A stretch of DNA of 37,482 bases from Clostridia bacterium (GCA_017459565.1 JAFUCP010000102.1:1-37482); one strand, 5' to 3'; shown: positions 15,690 through 23,955, numbered from the stretch's first letter. Made by a program: numbers and translations. Notes: generated from the sequence alone by a model not told the origin.

Positions 15690-17419
15690 CAGGCTGCCTC
15701 CTTTCCGCCCATCTGGGAGTTGTAGATTTCCTGGTAGGCGCGGTTGGAGGCAAGCAGCTCCTCATGGGTGCCGACGCCGGTGATCGCGCCGTCGTCCATC
15801 ACAATGATCTTGTCCGCCTCCTGCACGGAGGTGATGCGCTGGGCAATGATGATCTTCGTGGAATCGCGCAGCTCGTTGCGGAAGGCTTCGCGGATGGAGG
15901 CCTCCGTCGCGGTGTCCACGGCGCTGGTGGAGTCGTCCAGAATCAGTATCTTCGGGTGCTTCAATAGCGCACGGGCGATGCACAGCCGCTGCTTCTGCCC
16001 GCCGGACACGTTCAGGCCGCCCTGCACCAGCTCCGTCTCATAGCCCTTTTCAAAGGAGCGGATAAAGCCGTCGGCCTGGGCGCTCTGCGCCGCCTCGGTC
16101 ATATCATCCTCGGTGGCGTTCTCGTCGCCCCAGCGCAGGTTATCGGCGATGGAGCCGGAGAACAGCACGTTCTTTTGCAGCACCATGCCCACGCCCTCGC
16201 GCAGGTGGTACAGGCTGTAATCCTTCACATCGATGCCGTCCACCAGCACCTCGCCCTCATCCACATCGTACAGGCGCGGGATCATGGACACCAGCGTGGT
16301 TTTGCCGCAGCCGGTGGAGCCAATGATGCCCACGGTCTCCCCCGCGCCGATGGTCAGATTGATATTGGACAGCACGCACCTTTCGGAATTCTTGTAATAG
16401 CGGAAGGACACGTTTTTGAACTCGACCTCGCCCCTCTCCACCCGGGCATCCCCGTGAGCGGCATTGTCGTCGCTCAGGTCGATCTTCTCCTCCATGACCT
16501 CCTTCACGCGGCGGGCGGAGGCCAGGGCGCGGGAGCTGTTCATGAACAGCATGGACAGCATCATCAGCGACATGAGGATCTGGGTAATGTAGGTTAAAAA
16601 CGCGGAAAAGTCGCCCACGGGCATGTCGCCCGCAATGACCTGCTTGCCGCCGAACCACACCACCGCCATGGAGGTGAAGTTCATCAGCAGCATCATAAGG
16701 GGCATCATGAATATGACCACGTTCAGGGCGCGCAGCGCGGCGTCCTTCAAATCGCCGTTGGCCTTCTGGAACTTCTTTTCCTCGAAGTCCTCCCGCACGA
16801 AGGACTTGACCACGCGAATGTTGGTCAGGCTCTCCTGAATGGTGGAATTCAGATGGTCGATCTTTTCCTGCATGGCCGTGAACCGGGGAAAGCCCGTGCG
16901 AATGACCAGGAATTCCACGATCAGCAGCACGGGAATCGTCACCGCCAGCACTCTGGCCAGCTCCGGGTTCATGGCGATGGCCATGATCAGCGCGCCGATC
17001 AGCATACCGGGCGCGCGCAGGAACATGCGCAGCATCATGTTCACAAAGTTCATCAGCTGCGTGATATCGTTGGTCAGGCGCGTGACCAGTGATCCCGTGG
17101 AATACTTGTCGATGTTGGCAAAGGAAAACTTCTGCACCTTGGCGTAGACGTCCTTGCGCAGATCGGCCGCGAAGTTCACCGATGCCTTCGCCCCAAAGTA
17201 TGCGCCGCCCACGCCGCCGCCCATCATCAGAACCGCCGTGAGAATCATCAACAGGCAGGTGACGACGATATAGCCGACATCGTGGTTTTCAACGCCCACG
17301 TTCAAAATCTGGGAATACAGCCGGGGCATGACGATTTCGCCCACGACCTCCACGATCATGCACAGCGGCCCCAACACGAAGTACTTCCAATAGGGCTTGA
17401 CGTATTTGCTCCATTTCAT
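15689..17419 (-). CDS. ABC exporter subunit with a degenerate ATPase site
   Basis: This is the first half of the heterodimeric exporter: six membrane segments (about 12-300) followed by an ATPase domain. Walker A is GSTGCGKTT (K373) and the signature is the normal VSGGQ. Walker B reads LDDSTSAVD, with Asp D496 where the catalytic Glu should be, and the switch position is Gln Q527 (IAQR) in place of His. Such paired losses are typical of the non-canonical subunit in heterodimeric exporters (TM287, BmrC and LmrC types), so this is a normal asymmetric transporter rather than a decayed gene. The gene begins 3 bases after the marR stop. Its purine-rich GGAAAGGAG lies inside the marR end, about 13 bases before the ATG. 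Confidence 0.93.
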   Translation of the reverse strand: MKWSKYVKPYWKYFVLGPLCMIVEVVGEIVMPRLYSQILNVGVENHDVGYIVVTCLLMILTAVLMMGGGVGGAYFGAKASVNFAADLRKDVYAKVQKFSFANIDKYSTGSLVTRLTNDITQLMNFVNMMLRMFLRAPGMLIGALIMAIAMNPELARVLAVTIPVLLIVEFLVIRTGFPRFTAMQEKIDHLNSTIQESLTNIRVVKSFVREDFEEKKFQKANGDLKDAALRALNVVIFMMPLMMLLMNFTSMAVVWFGGKQVIAGDMPVGDFSAFLTYITQILMSLMMLSMLFMNSSRALASARRVKEVMEEKIDLSDDNAAHGDARVERGEVEFKNVSFRYYKNSERCVLSNINLTIGAGETVGIIGSTGCGKTTLVSMIPRLYDVDEGEVLVDGIDVKDYSLYHLREGVGMVLQKNVLFSGSIADNLRWGDENATEDDMTEAAQSAQADGFIRSFEKGYETELVQGGLNVSGGQKQRLCIARALLKHPKILILDDSTSAVDTATEASIREAFRNELRDSTKIIIAQRITSVQEADKIIVMDDGAITGVGTHEELLASNRAYQEIYNSQMGGKEAA

Positions 17420-17422
17420 GGG

Positions 17423-17944
17423 TCAGTACCGGCTCCTTTCCTGTTGCATTGTCGTCCCGTCCCCGCAGCCTTCAGACTGCGCGGCGTCCCGCCGCTCCAT
17501 GTCCGAAAGGTTGCCCTGCACGCGGCGCATCAGTGCCTTCAGCGTGGCAAGCTCCCCGGCGGAGAGCCCGTCGAACATCTCTGCTCCGATCTGTCTGAAC
17601 AGCGCCAGTGAATCCTCCACCAGCCTTGCGCCCTGGGGCGATATGCTGATTTCGTTGCACCGCCCGTCCGCGCCGCCTTCCTTTTCCACCAGGCCCGACG
17701 CCGTCAGCGGCTTCAGCATACGGGCCACGCAGGCCGGGCTCACATCCATCGCACCGGCAATGTCCTTCTGCGAGGCGCTCTTGCCCAGCATTGACAGCTT
17801 CATCAGCAGCCTGTGCTGGCTGTGATGCACGCCGAGTCCGTCGATGCGCTTTTCCACAATTCGGTGGTGCAGCCGCATGGCGCGAATCAGCGCGTCGATG
17901 CACTCGCGTATCTGGTCGTTGCGCTCACGCTCCTGTGCCTCCAT
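17423..17944 (-). CDS. MarR-family transcriptional regulator
   Basis: MarR proteins are dimeric winged-helix repressors released by small ligands. The 173-residue protein has the helix-turn-helix SQKDIAGAMDVSPACVARML (about 58-77), a wing with GADGRCNEISIS, and long N- and C-terminal helices for dimerisation. GGAGG stands 6 bases before the ATG. A near-perfect promoter and a perfect 12-bp inverted repeat lie just upstream, so it very likely represses its own operon with the two ABC genes that follow at 3 bases and a 1-base overlap. The inducer may be an export substrate; this is inference from the usual marR-exporter pairing. Confidence 0.93.
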   Translation of the reverse strand: MEAQERERNDQIRECIDALIRAMRLHHRIVEKRIDGLGVHHSQHRLLMKLSMLGKSASQKDIAGAMDVSPACVARMLKPLTASGLVEKEGGADGRCNEISISPQGARLVEDSLALFRQIGAEMFDGLSAGELATLKALMRRVQGNLSDMERRDAAQSEGCGDGTTMQQERSRY

Positions 17945-17963
17945 GTGTCGCCTCCATAAAAAA

Positions 17964-17994
17964 GCTTAACACGTTTATGGTTAACGTGTTAAGC
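17964..17994 (-). promoter_or_regulatory. Likely MarR operator (12-bp inverted repeat)
   Basis: Arms GCTTAACACGTT (17964-17975) and AACGTGTTAAGC (17983-17994) are perfect and separated by 7 bases. The right arm directly abuts the -10, so a bound dimer would cover the transcription start. The arm length and AT-rich character suit a MarR dimer or a pair of dimers. Confidence 0.8.
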
Positions 17995-18023
17995 ATTATA
18001 CCATCCCCTACGCCCGCGGTCAA
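17995..18023 (-). promoter_or_regulatory. Promoter of marR-ABC operon
   Basis: On the minus strand TTGACC (18018-18023) and a perfect TATAAT (17995-18000) are separated by 17 bases, one of the strongest promoters in the window. This fits a gene set held down by a repressor at the adjacent operator. Confidence 0.85.
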
Positions 18024-18111
18024 GCCGGCAGGGCGCGGAATTGGGTTAAAATCGCATAAAGCGGGCGGAGACTGGCCGGAACGGCTCCTTAAACCCGTCC
18101 GGCCCGCCCGA

Positions 18112-18139
18112 TTTGATCCAAGGCTCTGTTCGGATCAAA
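18112..18139 (-). terminator. Hairpin after pepF
   Basis: TTTGATCC, 12-base loop, GGATCAAA, 6 bases past the pepF stop. A second GC-rich imperfect hairpin (18074-18104, GGCCGG/CCGGCC ends) follows. Neither has a clear T-run. Confidence 0.45.
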
Positions 18140-18145
18140 CCCGCT

Positions 18146-19906
18146 TCAGCCTTTTTCGGTCAGCGCCTCCAGCTCGTTCAGCTTATCCTCGAATACCTTC
18201 AGGCTCGAGCGCCAGAAATTGACGTCCGCCACGTCGATGCCCACGCCGGCGGCCACCTCGCGCACGTCCCCGCTGCCCGCGGAGCGCAGCAGCTTTTCGT
18301 AGTCGGGCAAAAAGTCCGCCCCCTTCTTCTGATACAGGGCATAGACCCCCACCGCGAACAGCTGGCCGAAGGCATAGGGGAAGTTGTAGAAATGCACGCC
18401 CGTGGAATAGTAATGGCTCTTGCAGGCCCACATGTAGGGATGCATGAAGTCCGCGTCCAAACCGTCGCCGTAGGTCCGCTTCTGGGCGTCCAGCATGATC
18501 CGGCACAGCTGGGCGGGGCTGAGTGTCGTATCGGCGCGGCGCTCCACAACCTCCTTTTCGAACAAAAAGCGGCTCATGATATCCACAATCACCTGCGCTG
18601 CGTCGGAAAGCTGCTGCTCCAGCATGGCCACGCGCATAGGCGCGTCTGCCCTTTCCAGCATCCGCTGGGCCAGCAGGGTTTCGTTGAAGATGGAGGCCGT
18701 CTCCGCCAGCGGCATGGGATAGTCGCTCATCAGGATGGGCACGTCACGCATACATTCGTTGTGATAGGCGTGGCCCAGCTCATGGGCCAGCGTGCTGACG
18801 GAGCCGTAGCTGCCCTCGAAGTTCGCCAGCACATAGCTGATGCCCAGCGGATGCATACCACTGCAAAACGCGCCGCCGGTCTTACCCTCCCGGGGATACA
18901 TATCGATCCAGCGCTCGTCAAAGGCCCGGCCGATCATGGCCGCCATGCGGGGACTGAACGCGCCGAATTCCTGCACCAGCAGCTCACGGGCCTCCTCGGG
19001 CGTGTAGCCGCCGCGCATTTTCCCCACCGGGGCAAACAGGTCGTAGAATTTCAAACCGCCCTGATAGCCCAGCAGCCTGGCCTTGAGCCTGAAATAGCGG
19101 CGGAACATGGGCAGGCTCTCCTCCATGGCTGCAAGCAGCGCGTCCAGCGTCTCGCGGTCCATGTTGGCGGTGTCCAGCGCCATATCCAGCACGGAATCAA
19201 AGTGCTTCAGTTCGCACATCGTGCGCGCCTCGCCCTTTATGCCGTTCAGGCACGCCGCCATGGGGATCTCCAGCTTCGGATAGGCGGCCAGCTCCGCCTC
19301 GTAGGCGACTTTGCGCACTTCGGCATCCGGGCTGTTGGCCATGCCCCGCACCGCCGACAGCGGCAGGCTCTGTGCCTGGCCGTCGAGGGTAATTTCCACC
19401 ATGTGGTTGGCGTCCAGCTGGTCCCGCAGCTGCTCCCAGGCGGAGCCGCCGGTCATTTGCAGCTTCAGCACCGTGGGCTCCAAGGCCGGATCGATCAGGT
19501 GCGCGGCGTTCCTTTGCAGCTTTCTGAGGAAAAAGGCGTGGGCTCGCAGCAGCTCGCTCTGTTCGATCAGCGCGTCGAGGTCCTCCGCCTGGCCCAGTTT
19601 CGCGCTGAAGGCGCTGGTTGCCTCCTCCACCCGGTTCATCACGGGCAGCAGCCGGGCGTAAGCCGCCATGGCGGGCTCACAGTTGGCGTCCGCGGCCAGG
19701 GTCAGCTGGGCATAGGACATGGTCTTTGTCGCCAGCGTCATCATATCGGCGGCCTTGTTAACCGCCTCCTCCAGCGCGGAAACCGTCAGCTCCATGCTCC
19801 GCGCGCTGTCCAGCAGCTCGTCCGCGATCGCCCCGAAGGCCTCCATGTCCTTCAAAAAGGCCGCGTCTTCAAATCCCTTGTAGAGCTTTTCCAGATCCCA
19901 GGTCAT
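18146..19906 (-). CDS. pepF: Oligoendopeptidase F-type M3 metallopeptidase
   Basis: A cytoplasmic zinc peptidase that trims oligopeptides. The 586-residue protein has an all-helical N-terminal region, a PepF-type middle, and the zinc motif H375-E376-L-G-H379 in TLAHELGHAYH. The third ligand is probably E402 in PLAETASIFNE, 27 residues from H375, which is the M3 arrangement. All key residues are present. The ATG has AAGGAGAAGG upstream. A strong promoter (19997-20025) drives it alone; its -10 faces that of ogt. Roles of PepF range from nutrition to peptide turnover and sporulation control, and context does not decide among them. Confidence 0.95.
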   Translation of the reverse strand: MTWDLEKLYKGFEDAAFLKDMEAFGAIADELLDSARSMELTVSALEEAVNKAADMMTLATKTMSYAQLTLAADANCEPAMAAYARLLPVMNRVEEATSAFSAKLGQAEDLDALIEQSELLRAHAFFLRKLQRNAAHLIDPALEPTVLKLQMTGGSAWEQLRDQLDANHMVEITLDGQAQSLPLSAVRGMANSPDAEVRKVAYEAELAAYPKLEIPMAACLNGIKGEARTMCELKHFDSVLDMALDTANMDRETLDALLAAMEESLPMFRRYFRLKARLLGYQGGLKFYDLFAPVGKMRGGYTPEEARELLVQEFGAFSPRMAAMIGRAFDERWIDMYPREGKTGGAFCSGMHPLGISYVLANFEGSYGSVSTLAHELGHAYHNECMRDVPILMSDYPMPLAETASIFNETLLAQRMLERADAPMRVAMLEQQLSDAAQVIVDIMSRFLFEKEVVERRADTTLSPAQLCRIMLDAQKRTYGDGLDADFMHPYMWACKSHYYSTGVHFYNFPYAFGQLFAVGVYALYQKKGADFLPDYEKLLRSAGSGDVREVAAGVGIDVADVNFWRSSLKVFEDKLNELEALTEKG

Positions 19907-19940
19907 AATCCTTCTCCTTTATATTTCATTTGCCGTTCGA

Positions 19941-19969
19941 TTTCATTCTTCCCATCTTTGCGCTATAAT
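19941..19969 (+). promoter_or_regulatory. Probable ogt promoter
   Basis: TATAAT at 19964-19969 with a poor TTTCAT 17 bases ahead (19941-19946). It points right, toward ogt. Its -10 word GCTATAATG (19962-19970) is the exact inverse of the pepF -10 word at 19996-20004. Confidence 0.55.
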
Positions 19970-19996
19970 GAAACGGGAGGCAGTTCTCCGTGGACC

Positions 19997-20025
19997 ATTA
20001 TAGCAAAACCGGCGGTCGTTGTAAA
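19997..20025 (-). promoter_or_regulatory. pepF promoter
   Basis: On the minus strand TTTACA (20020-20025) and TATAAT (19997-20002) are separated by 17 bases. The transcript would run left over the ogt promoter, giving two face-to-face promoters that share about 30 bases. The -35 overlaps the right arm of a small CGGCGGT/ACCGCCG hairpin (20010-20031) in the ogt leader. Confidence 0.75.
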
Positions 20026-20045
20026 CCGCCGATGAGGTGAGAGAT

Positions 20046-20543
20046 ATGGATTATATTTTCCGCTGCGATTCGCCCCTGGGCGACATCACGATGGCCAGCG
20101 ACGGCGAAGCCCTCACGGGGCTGTGGTTCGACGGCCAGAAGCGCTTCGGCGCCACGCTGTCCGGGAAAAGCGAGGAAAAGCGCCTGAGCGTGTTCGACGG
20201 GGCGGAAAACTGGCTGAAAATTTATTTCAGCGGCCGCGCGCCGGATTTCACGCCGCAGCTGGCCCCCCGGGGCACGGCGTTCCAGCGGGCAGTGTGGGAC
20301 GCGCTGTTGGCCATTCCCTTCGGCCAGTTAGCAACCTATGGCGGCATCGCCCGCGCGGTGGCGCAGTCGGGCTTCCCCCGTGCGTCCGCAAGGGCCGTGG
20401 GCGGCGCGGTGGGCCGAAATCCCATATCGCTGATCATCCCCTGCCACAGAGTATTGGGCGCGGACGGCAGCCTGACGGGCTACGCGGGCGGGCTTGCGCG
20501 CAAGCGCGCGCTTTTGCGGATGGAGGCGGAGAGCGCGAAATAG
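20046..20543 (+). CDS. ogt: Methylated-DNA--protein-cysteine methyltransferase
   Basis: This suicide repair protein moves the alkyl group from O6-methylguanine (and O4-methylthymine) to its own cysteine. The 165-residue protein has the N-terminal ribonuclease-H-like fold (about 1-75) and the C-terminal DNA-binding domain (GTAFQRAVWDALLAIPFGQLATYG). The active-site motif is PCHR with acceptor C133. The ATG at 20046 has GAGG 8 bases upstream; a GTG 9 bases earlier lies inside that site and is less likely. It lacks the extra AraC-type domain of Ada, so it is the constitutive Ogt type. It converges with the NYN gene. Confidence 0.95.
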   Translation: MDYIFRCDSPLGDITMASDGEALTGLWFDGQKRFGATLSGKSEEKRLSVFDGAENWLKIYFSGRAPDFTPQLAPRGTAFQRAVWDALLAIPFGQLATYGGIARAVAQSGFPRASARAVGGAVGRNPISLIIPCHRVLGADGSLTGYAGGLARKRALLRMEAESAK

Positions 20544-20572
20544 GCGACGGGCGCGCGGCGGACCGCGTCGCC
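20543..20572. terminator. Possible shared hairpin between ogt and NYN gene
   Basis: GGCGACG (20543-20549) and CGTCGCC (20566-20572) flank a GC-rich loop that can pair further. It starts at the last base of the ogt stop codon. No T-run on either side, so support is weak. Confidence 0.3.
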
Positions 20573-20635
20573 CATCGGAAACGGCGTTGTATCTCTGACA
20601 GCCGGCCCGGTTCCCGGGACACGGTCCTTATTATT

Positions 20636-21613
20636 TCAGCAGATTCTGAGCAGCATGGTGTGGGCGTCGTCCATTTCGATCACCAGCAGGCCCTGCTTTT
20701 CCAGCGCCTTCATCACGTCGCTGAAGCGCTTGAAGCCAATCTGCTTTTCCTCGAAGCTGGGATAGTCGGCCTGTATGGTGGCCTTGAGGATGGAGGGGTT
20801 CACGCGCTCGAAGCCCTCGTCCTTGAAATGCTCCAGCGCCTGTCTGAAGGCCGGCAGCCAGTTGGCCTTGTCCAGCCTCGGCTCCTCCTCGCTCTCGGTG
20901 TCCAGGCCGATCATCAGGCTGGAATTCTCCATCCAACTGGTCAGCTTGTCGGAATTTCGGGTGATCTGGGCCACCAGCTTGCCAAAGGTGGCGCAGCCAT
21001 AGCTTTTTTCAGAAAAATCCGGGCGCAGGCGGTTCAGCGTGTCCTTGAGTTCGCTGGCGTACATCTGCTCCTCGTCCTGGTCGCCCACGATGGTCTCCAC
21101 CTGGCTGACCAGCTCGTTGATATCGCCCTCCTCGATGGCGCGCTCCTCCTTCTTCGCCTTCTTGGGCTGGCGCTTGGCCACGGACTCCAGGAACACGAAT
21201 TCGTTGCAGGCGTTCACGAAGATGCTGCTGGCCGCCTCTGATCGGGAGATGCCCAGCACGTGCTTGCCCATGCTCTTGAGCCGGCCCACCAGCGGCGTAT
21301 AGTCGCTGTCGCCGGATACGATGCAGAAGCTGTCGATCAGCGGGTTGGTATAGGCCACCTCCATGGCGTCGATCACCAGCTGGATATCCAGGTTGTTCTT
21401 CTGAACCTTTCCCCAGCGCAGCGAAGGCACCACGGCGAAGGTGTTGGACAGCAGCACGGGCTTCAGGTCCGTATAGCGGTCCGTATAGCCGTAGACCTTG
21501 CCCAGCAGGATATCCCCGCGAATCTTGACCTTTTCAATGATGGAGAGCAGCAGCGATTCCTTCGCGCCCACATTCTCCAAATCCACAAATACCGCAAAAT
21601 TGGATGTACCCAT
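20636..21613 (-). CDS. NYN-domain ribonuclease-like protein with C-terminal LOTUS domains
   Basis: The 325-residue protein begins with an NYN (PIN-like, LabA/DUF88) domain: VFVDLEN (D11, N14), NNLDIQLVIDAM (D76, D82) and SGDSDYTPLV (D102, D104), the acidic residues that bind metal in this nuclease fold. A Lys/Glu-rich linker (about 150-180) follows. Two regions then resemble OST-HTH/LOTUS domains (about 184-235 and 258-325), which bind RNA, notably G-rich RNA, in studied proteins. An RNA-cleaving or RNA-binding role is therefore likely but unproven. The ATG at 21613 has AAAGGAG 5 bases upstream; the gene begins 14 bases after the ilvN stop, so it is probably the third gene of an ilvB-ilvN operon. 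Confidence 0.85.
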   Translation of the reverse strand: MGTSNFAVFVDLENVGAKESLLLSIIEKVKIRGDILLGKVYGYTDRYTDLKPVLLSNTFAVVPSLRWGKVQKNNLDIQLVIDAMEVAYTNPLIDSFCIVSGDSDYTPLVGRLKSMGKHVLGISRSEAASSIFVNACNEFVFLESVAKRQPKKAKKEERAIEEGDINELVSQVETIVGDQDEEQMYASELKDTLNRLRPDFSEKSYGCATFGKLVAQITRNSDKLTSWMENSSLMIGLDTESEEEPRLDKANWLPAFRQALEHFKDEGFERVNPSILKATIQADYPSFEEKQIGFKRFSDVMKALEKQGLLVIEMDDAHTMLLRIC

Positions 21614-21627
21614 AATCGCTCCTTTGT

Positions 21628-22179
21628 TCACAGGACGTTTTTCCCGTAATCGAACTCGCCCTTTTCCTTGGTCTGTTCATCGATGGTATACCGGCCGCGC
21701 TCCAGGGCCACAGTGCCCGTGCGCACCAGCTCCAGTATGCCGAATTCGCCGAGCAGGTTCTGAATGGCCGCGGCCTTGCTGTCGTCCCCGATGAGGGCGA
21801 TGGTCAGCGAGCCCGTGGACACATCGATGATGGAGGCCCGGAAGATATTGGCGATCTGTATGATCTCATTTCGGATGCCGTGGCTGGCGGCGGCCACCTT
21901 GATCAGCACCAGCTCCCGCCGGATGGCCCTCTCGGGGTCCAGGCGCTTGACGGAATGGACGCAGATGAGCTTGCGCAGCTGGCTGCAAATGAGCCGCGCC
22001 TGCTTTTCATCCGCCGAGACCTCGATGGTGATGCGGGACACGGCGGGGTCGTGGGTGGTACCCACGGCCAGGGAATCGATGTTATAGCCCTTGCCGGAGA
22101 ACAGGCGCGCCACGCGGGACAGCACGCCCGCCTCGTTGTCCACAAGCACGGCGAGGGTATGCCTCTTGATTTCGTTCAT
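21628..22179 (-). CDS. ilvN: Acetolactate synthase small (regulatory) subunit
   Basis: IlvN/IlvH binds the catalytic subunit, raises its activity and confers feedback inhibition by valine. The 183-residue length is that of the two-domain form. An N-terminal ACT domain (about 4-78) opens HTLAVLVDNEAGVLSRVARLFSGKGYNIDSL, with the Gly and Asn positions that form the effector site. A C-terminal domain follows (about 90-165), containing DVSTGSLTIALIGDDSKA. GGGAGG stands 8 bases before the ATG and it begins 15 bases after ilvB. Confidence 0.96.
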   Translation of the reverse strand: MNEIKRHTLAVLVDNEAGVLSRVARLFSGKGYNIDSLAVGTTHDPAVSRITIEVSADEKQARLICSQLRKLICVHSVKRLDPERAIRRELVLIKVAAASHGIRNEIIQIANIFRASIIDVSTGSLTIALIGDDSKAAAIQNLLGEFGILELVRTGTVALERGRYTIDEQTKEKGEFDYGKNVL

Positions 22180-22194
22180 ATCGCGCGCCTCCCG

Positions 22195-23898
22195 TCAGTT
22201 GACCACAAACTCGGTAATGTTGCCGCCGCCGTTGACCATCGGGCGCACCATTTCATCGGTGGCAATGGCGCAATCGATCACCATGCCCCGCCCCTCTGCC
22301 AGCGCGCGCCTGAGCGCCGCCTCCAGCTCGTTCACATGGGCCACCCGGCGCCCCGGCACCCCATAGGCCTCGGCCAGCTTCACAAAATCGGGGCCCCGGT
22401 CCAGCGTGGTCTGGGAGTGCCTGCCGCCGCAGGTCAGCGTCTGCCACTGGCGCACCATGCCCAGCGCCCCGTTGTTAAACAGCACCGTGATGATGGGCAA
22501 GCCGTAATACGCCACCGTGGCCAGCTCGCCGGCGTTCATGCGGAAGCTGCCGTCGCCGGTGATGTGCAGCACCACCTTGTCCGGGTTGCCGATCTGCGCG
22601 CCGATGGCTGCGCCCAGGCCGAAGCCCATGGTGCCGTAGCCGCCGGAGGTGACCAGCTGGCCGGAATACTCAAAGTGCAAATGCTGTATGGCCCACATCT
22701 GGTGCTGGCCCACGTCGGTGGCGAATATGGCGTCGCGGGGCACGATGCGGGCGATGGCGTCCAGCACCTGGCTGGGCGTCAGCCGGTCGTCCGCCCCGTC
22801 GTATTCGGTCTCGGTCTTGAAGGAGAACACATAGTTCTTCCACTCGGAATGGTCCAGCTGCTCCAGCTTCCCGTTGAGGATCTCCAGCACCCGCCGGGCG
22901 TCGCCCACGATGTGGTGGGCGGTCTCCACGTTCTTGTTGATCTCGCTGCGGTCGATATCGATCTGCACCACCCGGGCGTTGCGGGCAAAGTTCGCGGGGT
23001 TCAGCGCCACCCGGTCCGAAAACCGACAGCCCACGGCGATGAGCAGGTCGCAGGCGTCCACGGCCATGTTGCTGGCCTGGCTGCCGTGCATCCCCACCAG
23101 CCCCGTGGACAGCTTGTTGAGGCCCCTGAAGCCGCCCGCGCCCATCACGGTAATGCCCACGGGCGCGTCCACGCGGTTGGCAAAGGCTTCAAGCTCCGCG
23201 TCCGCCCGGGCGCGCACCACGCCGCCGCCGCAGATCAGAAGCGGCCTGCGGCTTTCGCGGATCATGTCCATGAGGATGTAGATATCCCGGTAATCCGGCT
23301 CCGGGGCCTTGAAATCCTGGGAGGAGCGCTTCATCAGCCGTCCCAGCCGCCCGCTGAGCCCGTGTTCGCCCCTGTCCAGCGGCGCGTATTCGCACATATC
23401 CGAGGTTACGTTCTTGGGAATATCGATCAGCACCGGGCCGGGCCGACCGCTGCGGGCAATGGCGAAGGCCTCCCGCACGGTGTCCGCCAGGTCGTTCACG
23501 TCCCGCACCAGGTAGTTGCACTTGGTGATGGGCATGGTCACGCCGGTGATATCCACCTCCTGGAAGGAATCCTTGCCCAGAAGGGGCAATTCCACATTGC
23601 AGGTGATGCAGACCAGCGGCGAGGAATCCACATAGGCCGTGGCGATGCCCGTGACCAGGTTGGTCGCCCCGGGGCCGGAGGTGGCAAAGCACACGCCCAC
23701 CTTCCCCGTGGCCCGGGCATAGCCGTCCGCGGCATGGCAGGCGCCCTGCTCATGGGTGGTCAGGATGTGGCGGATACCCGGGTAGTCCAGCAGCGCGTCG
23801 TAGACATGGATGATGGTACCGCCGGGATAGCCGAAAACCGTGTCCACGCCCTGCTCCAGCAGACACTCCATCAATATCCTTGCCCCGGTCATTTGCAT
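22195..23898 (-). CDS. ilvB: Acetolactate synthase large (catalytic) subunit
   Basis: This thiamine-diphosphate enzyme joins two pyruvates (or pyruvate and 2-oxobutyrate) in the first common step of branched-chain amino acid synthesis. The 567-residue protein has the N-terminal pyrimidine domain with catalytic E50 (THEQGACHAADGYAR), a central FAD-binding domain, and the C-terminal diphosphate domain with G448-D449-G450 (GDGSFRMN) and a downstream FNN. The ATG at 23898 gives the expected MTGARILMECL start, with AAGGGGG 8 bases upstream; the frame is open 66 codons further upstream but that part is unlike the family. No plain promoter is visible in the 124 bases upstream, so it may be read from htrA or through a hairpin-controlled leader. 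Confidence 0.97.
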   Translation of the reverse strand: MQMTGARILMECLLEQGVDTVFGYPGGTIIHVYDALLDYPGIRHILTTHEQGACHAADGYARATGKVGVCFATSGPGATNLVTGIATAYVDSSPLVCITCNVELPLLGKDSFQEVDITGVTMPITKCNYLVRDVNDLADTVREAFAIARSGRPGPVLIDIPKNVTSDMCEYAPLDRGEHGLSGRLGRLMKRSSQDFKAPEPDYRDIYILMDMIRESRRPLLICGGGVVRARADAELEAFANRVDAPVGITVMGAGGFRGLNKLSTGLVGMHGSQASNMAVDACDLLIAVGCRFSDRVALNPANFARNARVVQIDIDRSEINKNVETAHHIVGDARRVLEILNGKLEQLDHSEWKNYVFSFKTETEYDGADDRLTPSQVLDAIARIVPRDAIFATDVGQHQMWAIQHLHFEYSGQLVTSGGYGTMGFGLGAAIGAQIGNPDKVVLHITGDGSFRMNAGELATVAYYGLPIITVLFNNGALGMVRQWQTLTCGGRHSQTTLDRGPDFVKLAEAYGVPGRRVAHVNELEAALRRALAEGRGMVIDCAIATDEMVRPMVNGGGNITEFVVN

Positions 23899-23925
23899 GG
23901 AAAGCGCCCCCTTGCTATTGTGACA

Positions 23926-23955
23926 ATAACGCCCTCCACCAATGAAGGGCGTTAT
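23926..23955 (-). terminator. Hairpin between htrA and ilvB
   Basis: A perfect 10-bp stem (ATAACGCCCT/AGGGCGTTAT) with a 10-base loop stands 27 bases before the ilvB ATG. It is followed by a short ATTGT-C-ACAAT palindrome. It could end the htrA transcript or act as an ilvB leader structure. I see no T-box features and no leader peptide rich in branched-chain codons. Confidence 0.45.

Noticed and set aside
15689-17419. Decayed ABC ATPase because the catalytic Glu and switch His are missing
   Set aside because: The same losses are normal in the non-canonical half of heterodimeric exporters, and the partner gene shows the matching complementary pattern.
18113-20035. A 640-codon plus-strand open frame over pepF
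   Set aside because: Antisense to pepF, which has intact catalytic motifs; composition is typical of an antisense artefact.
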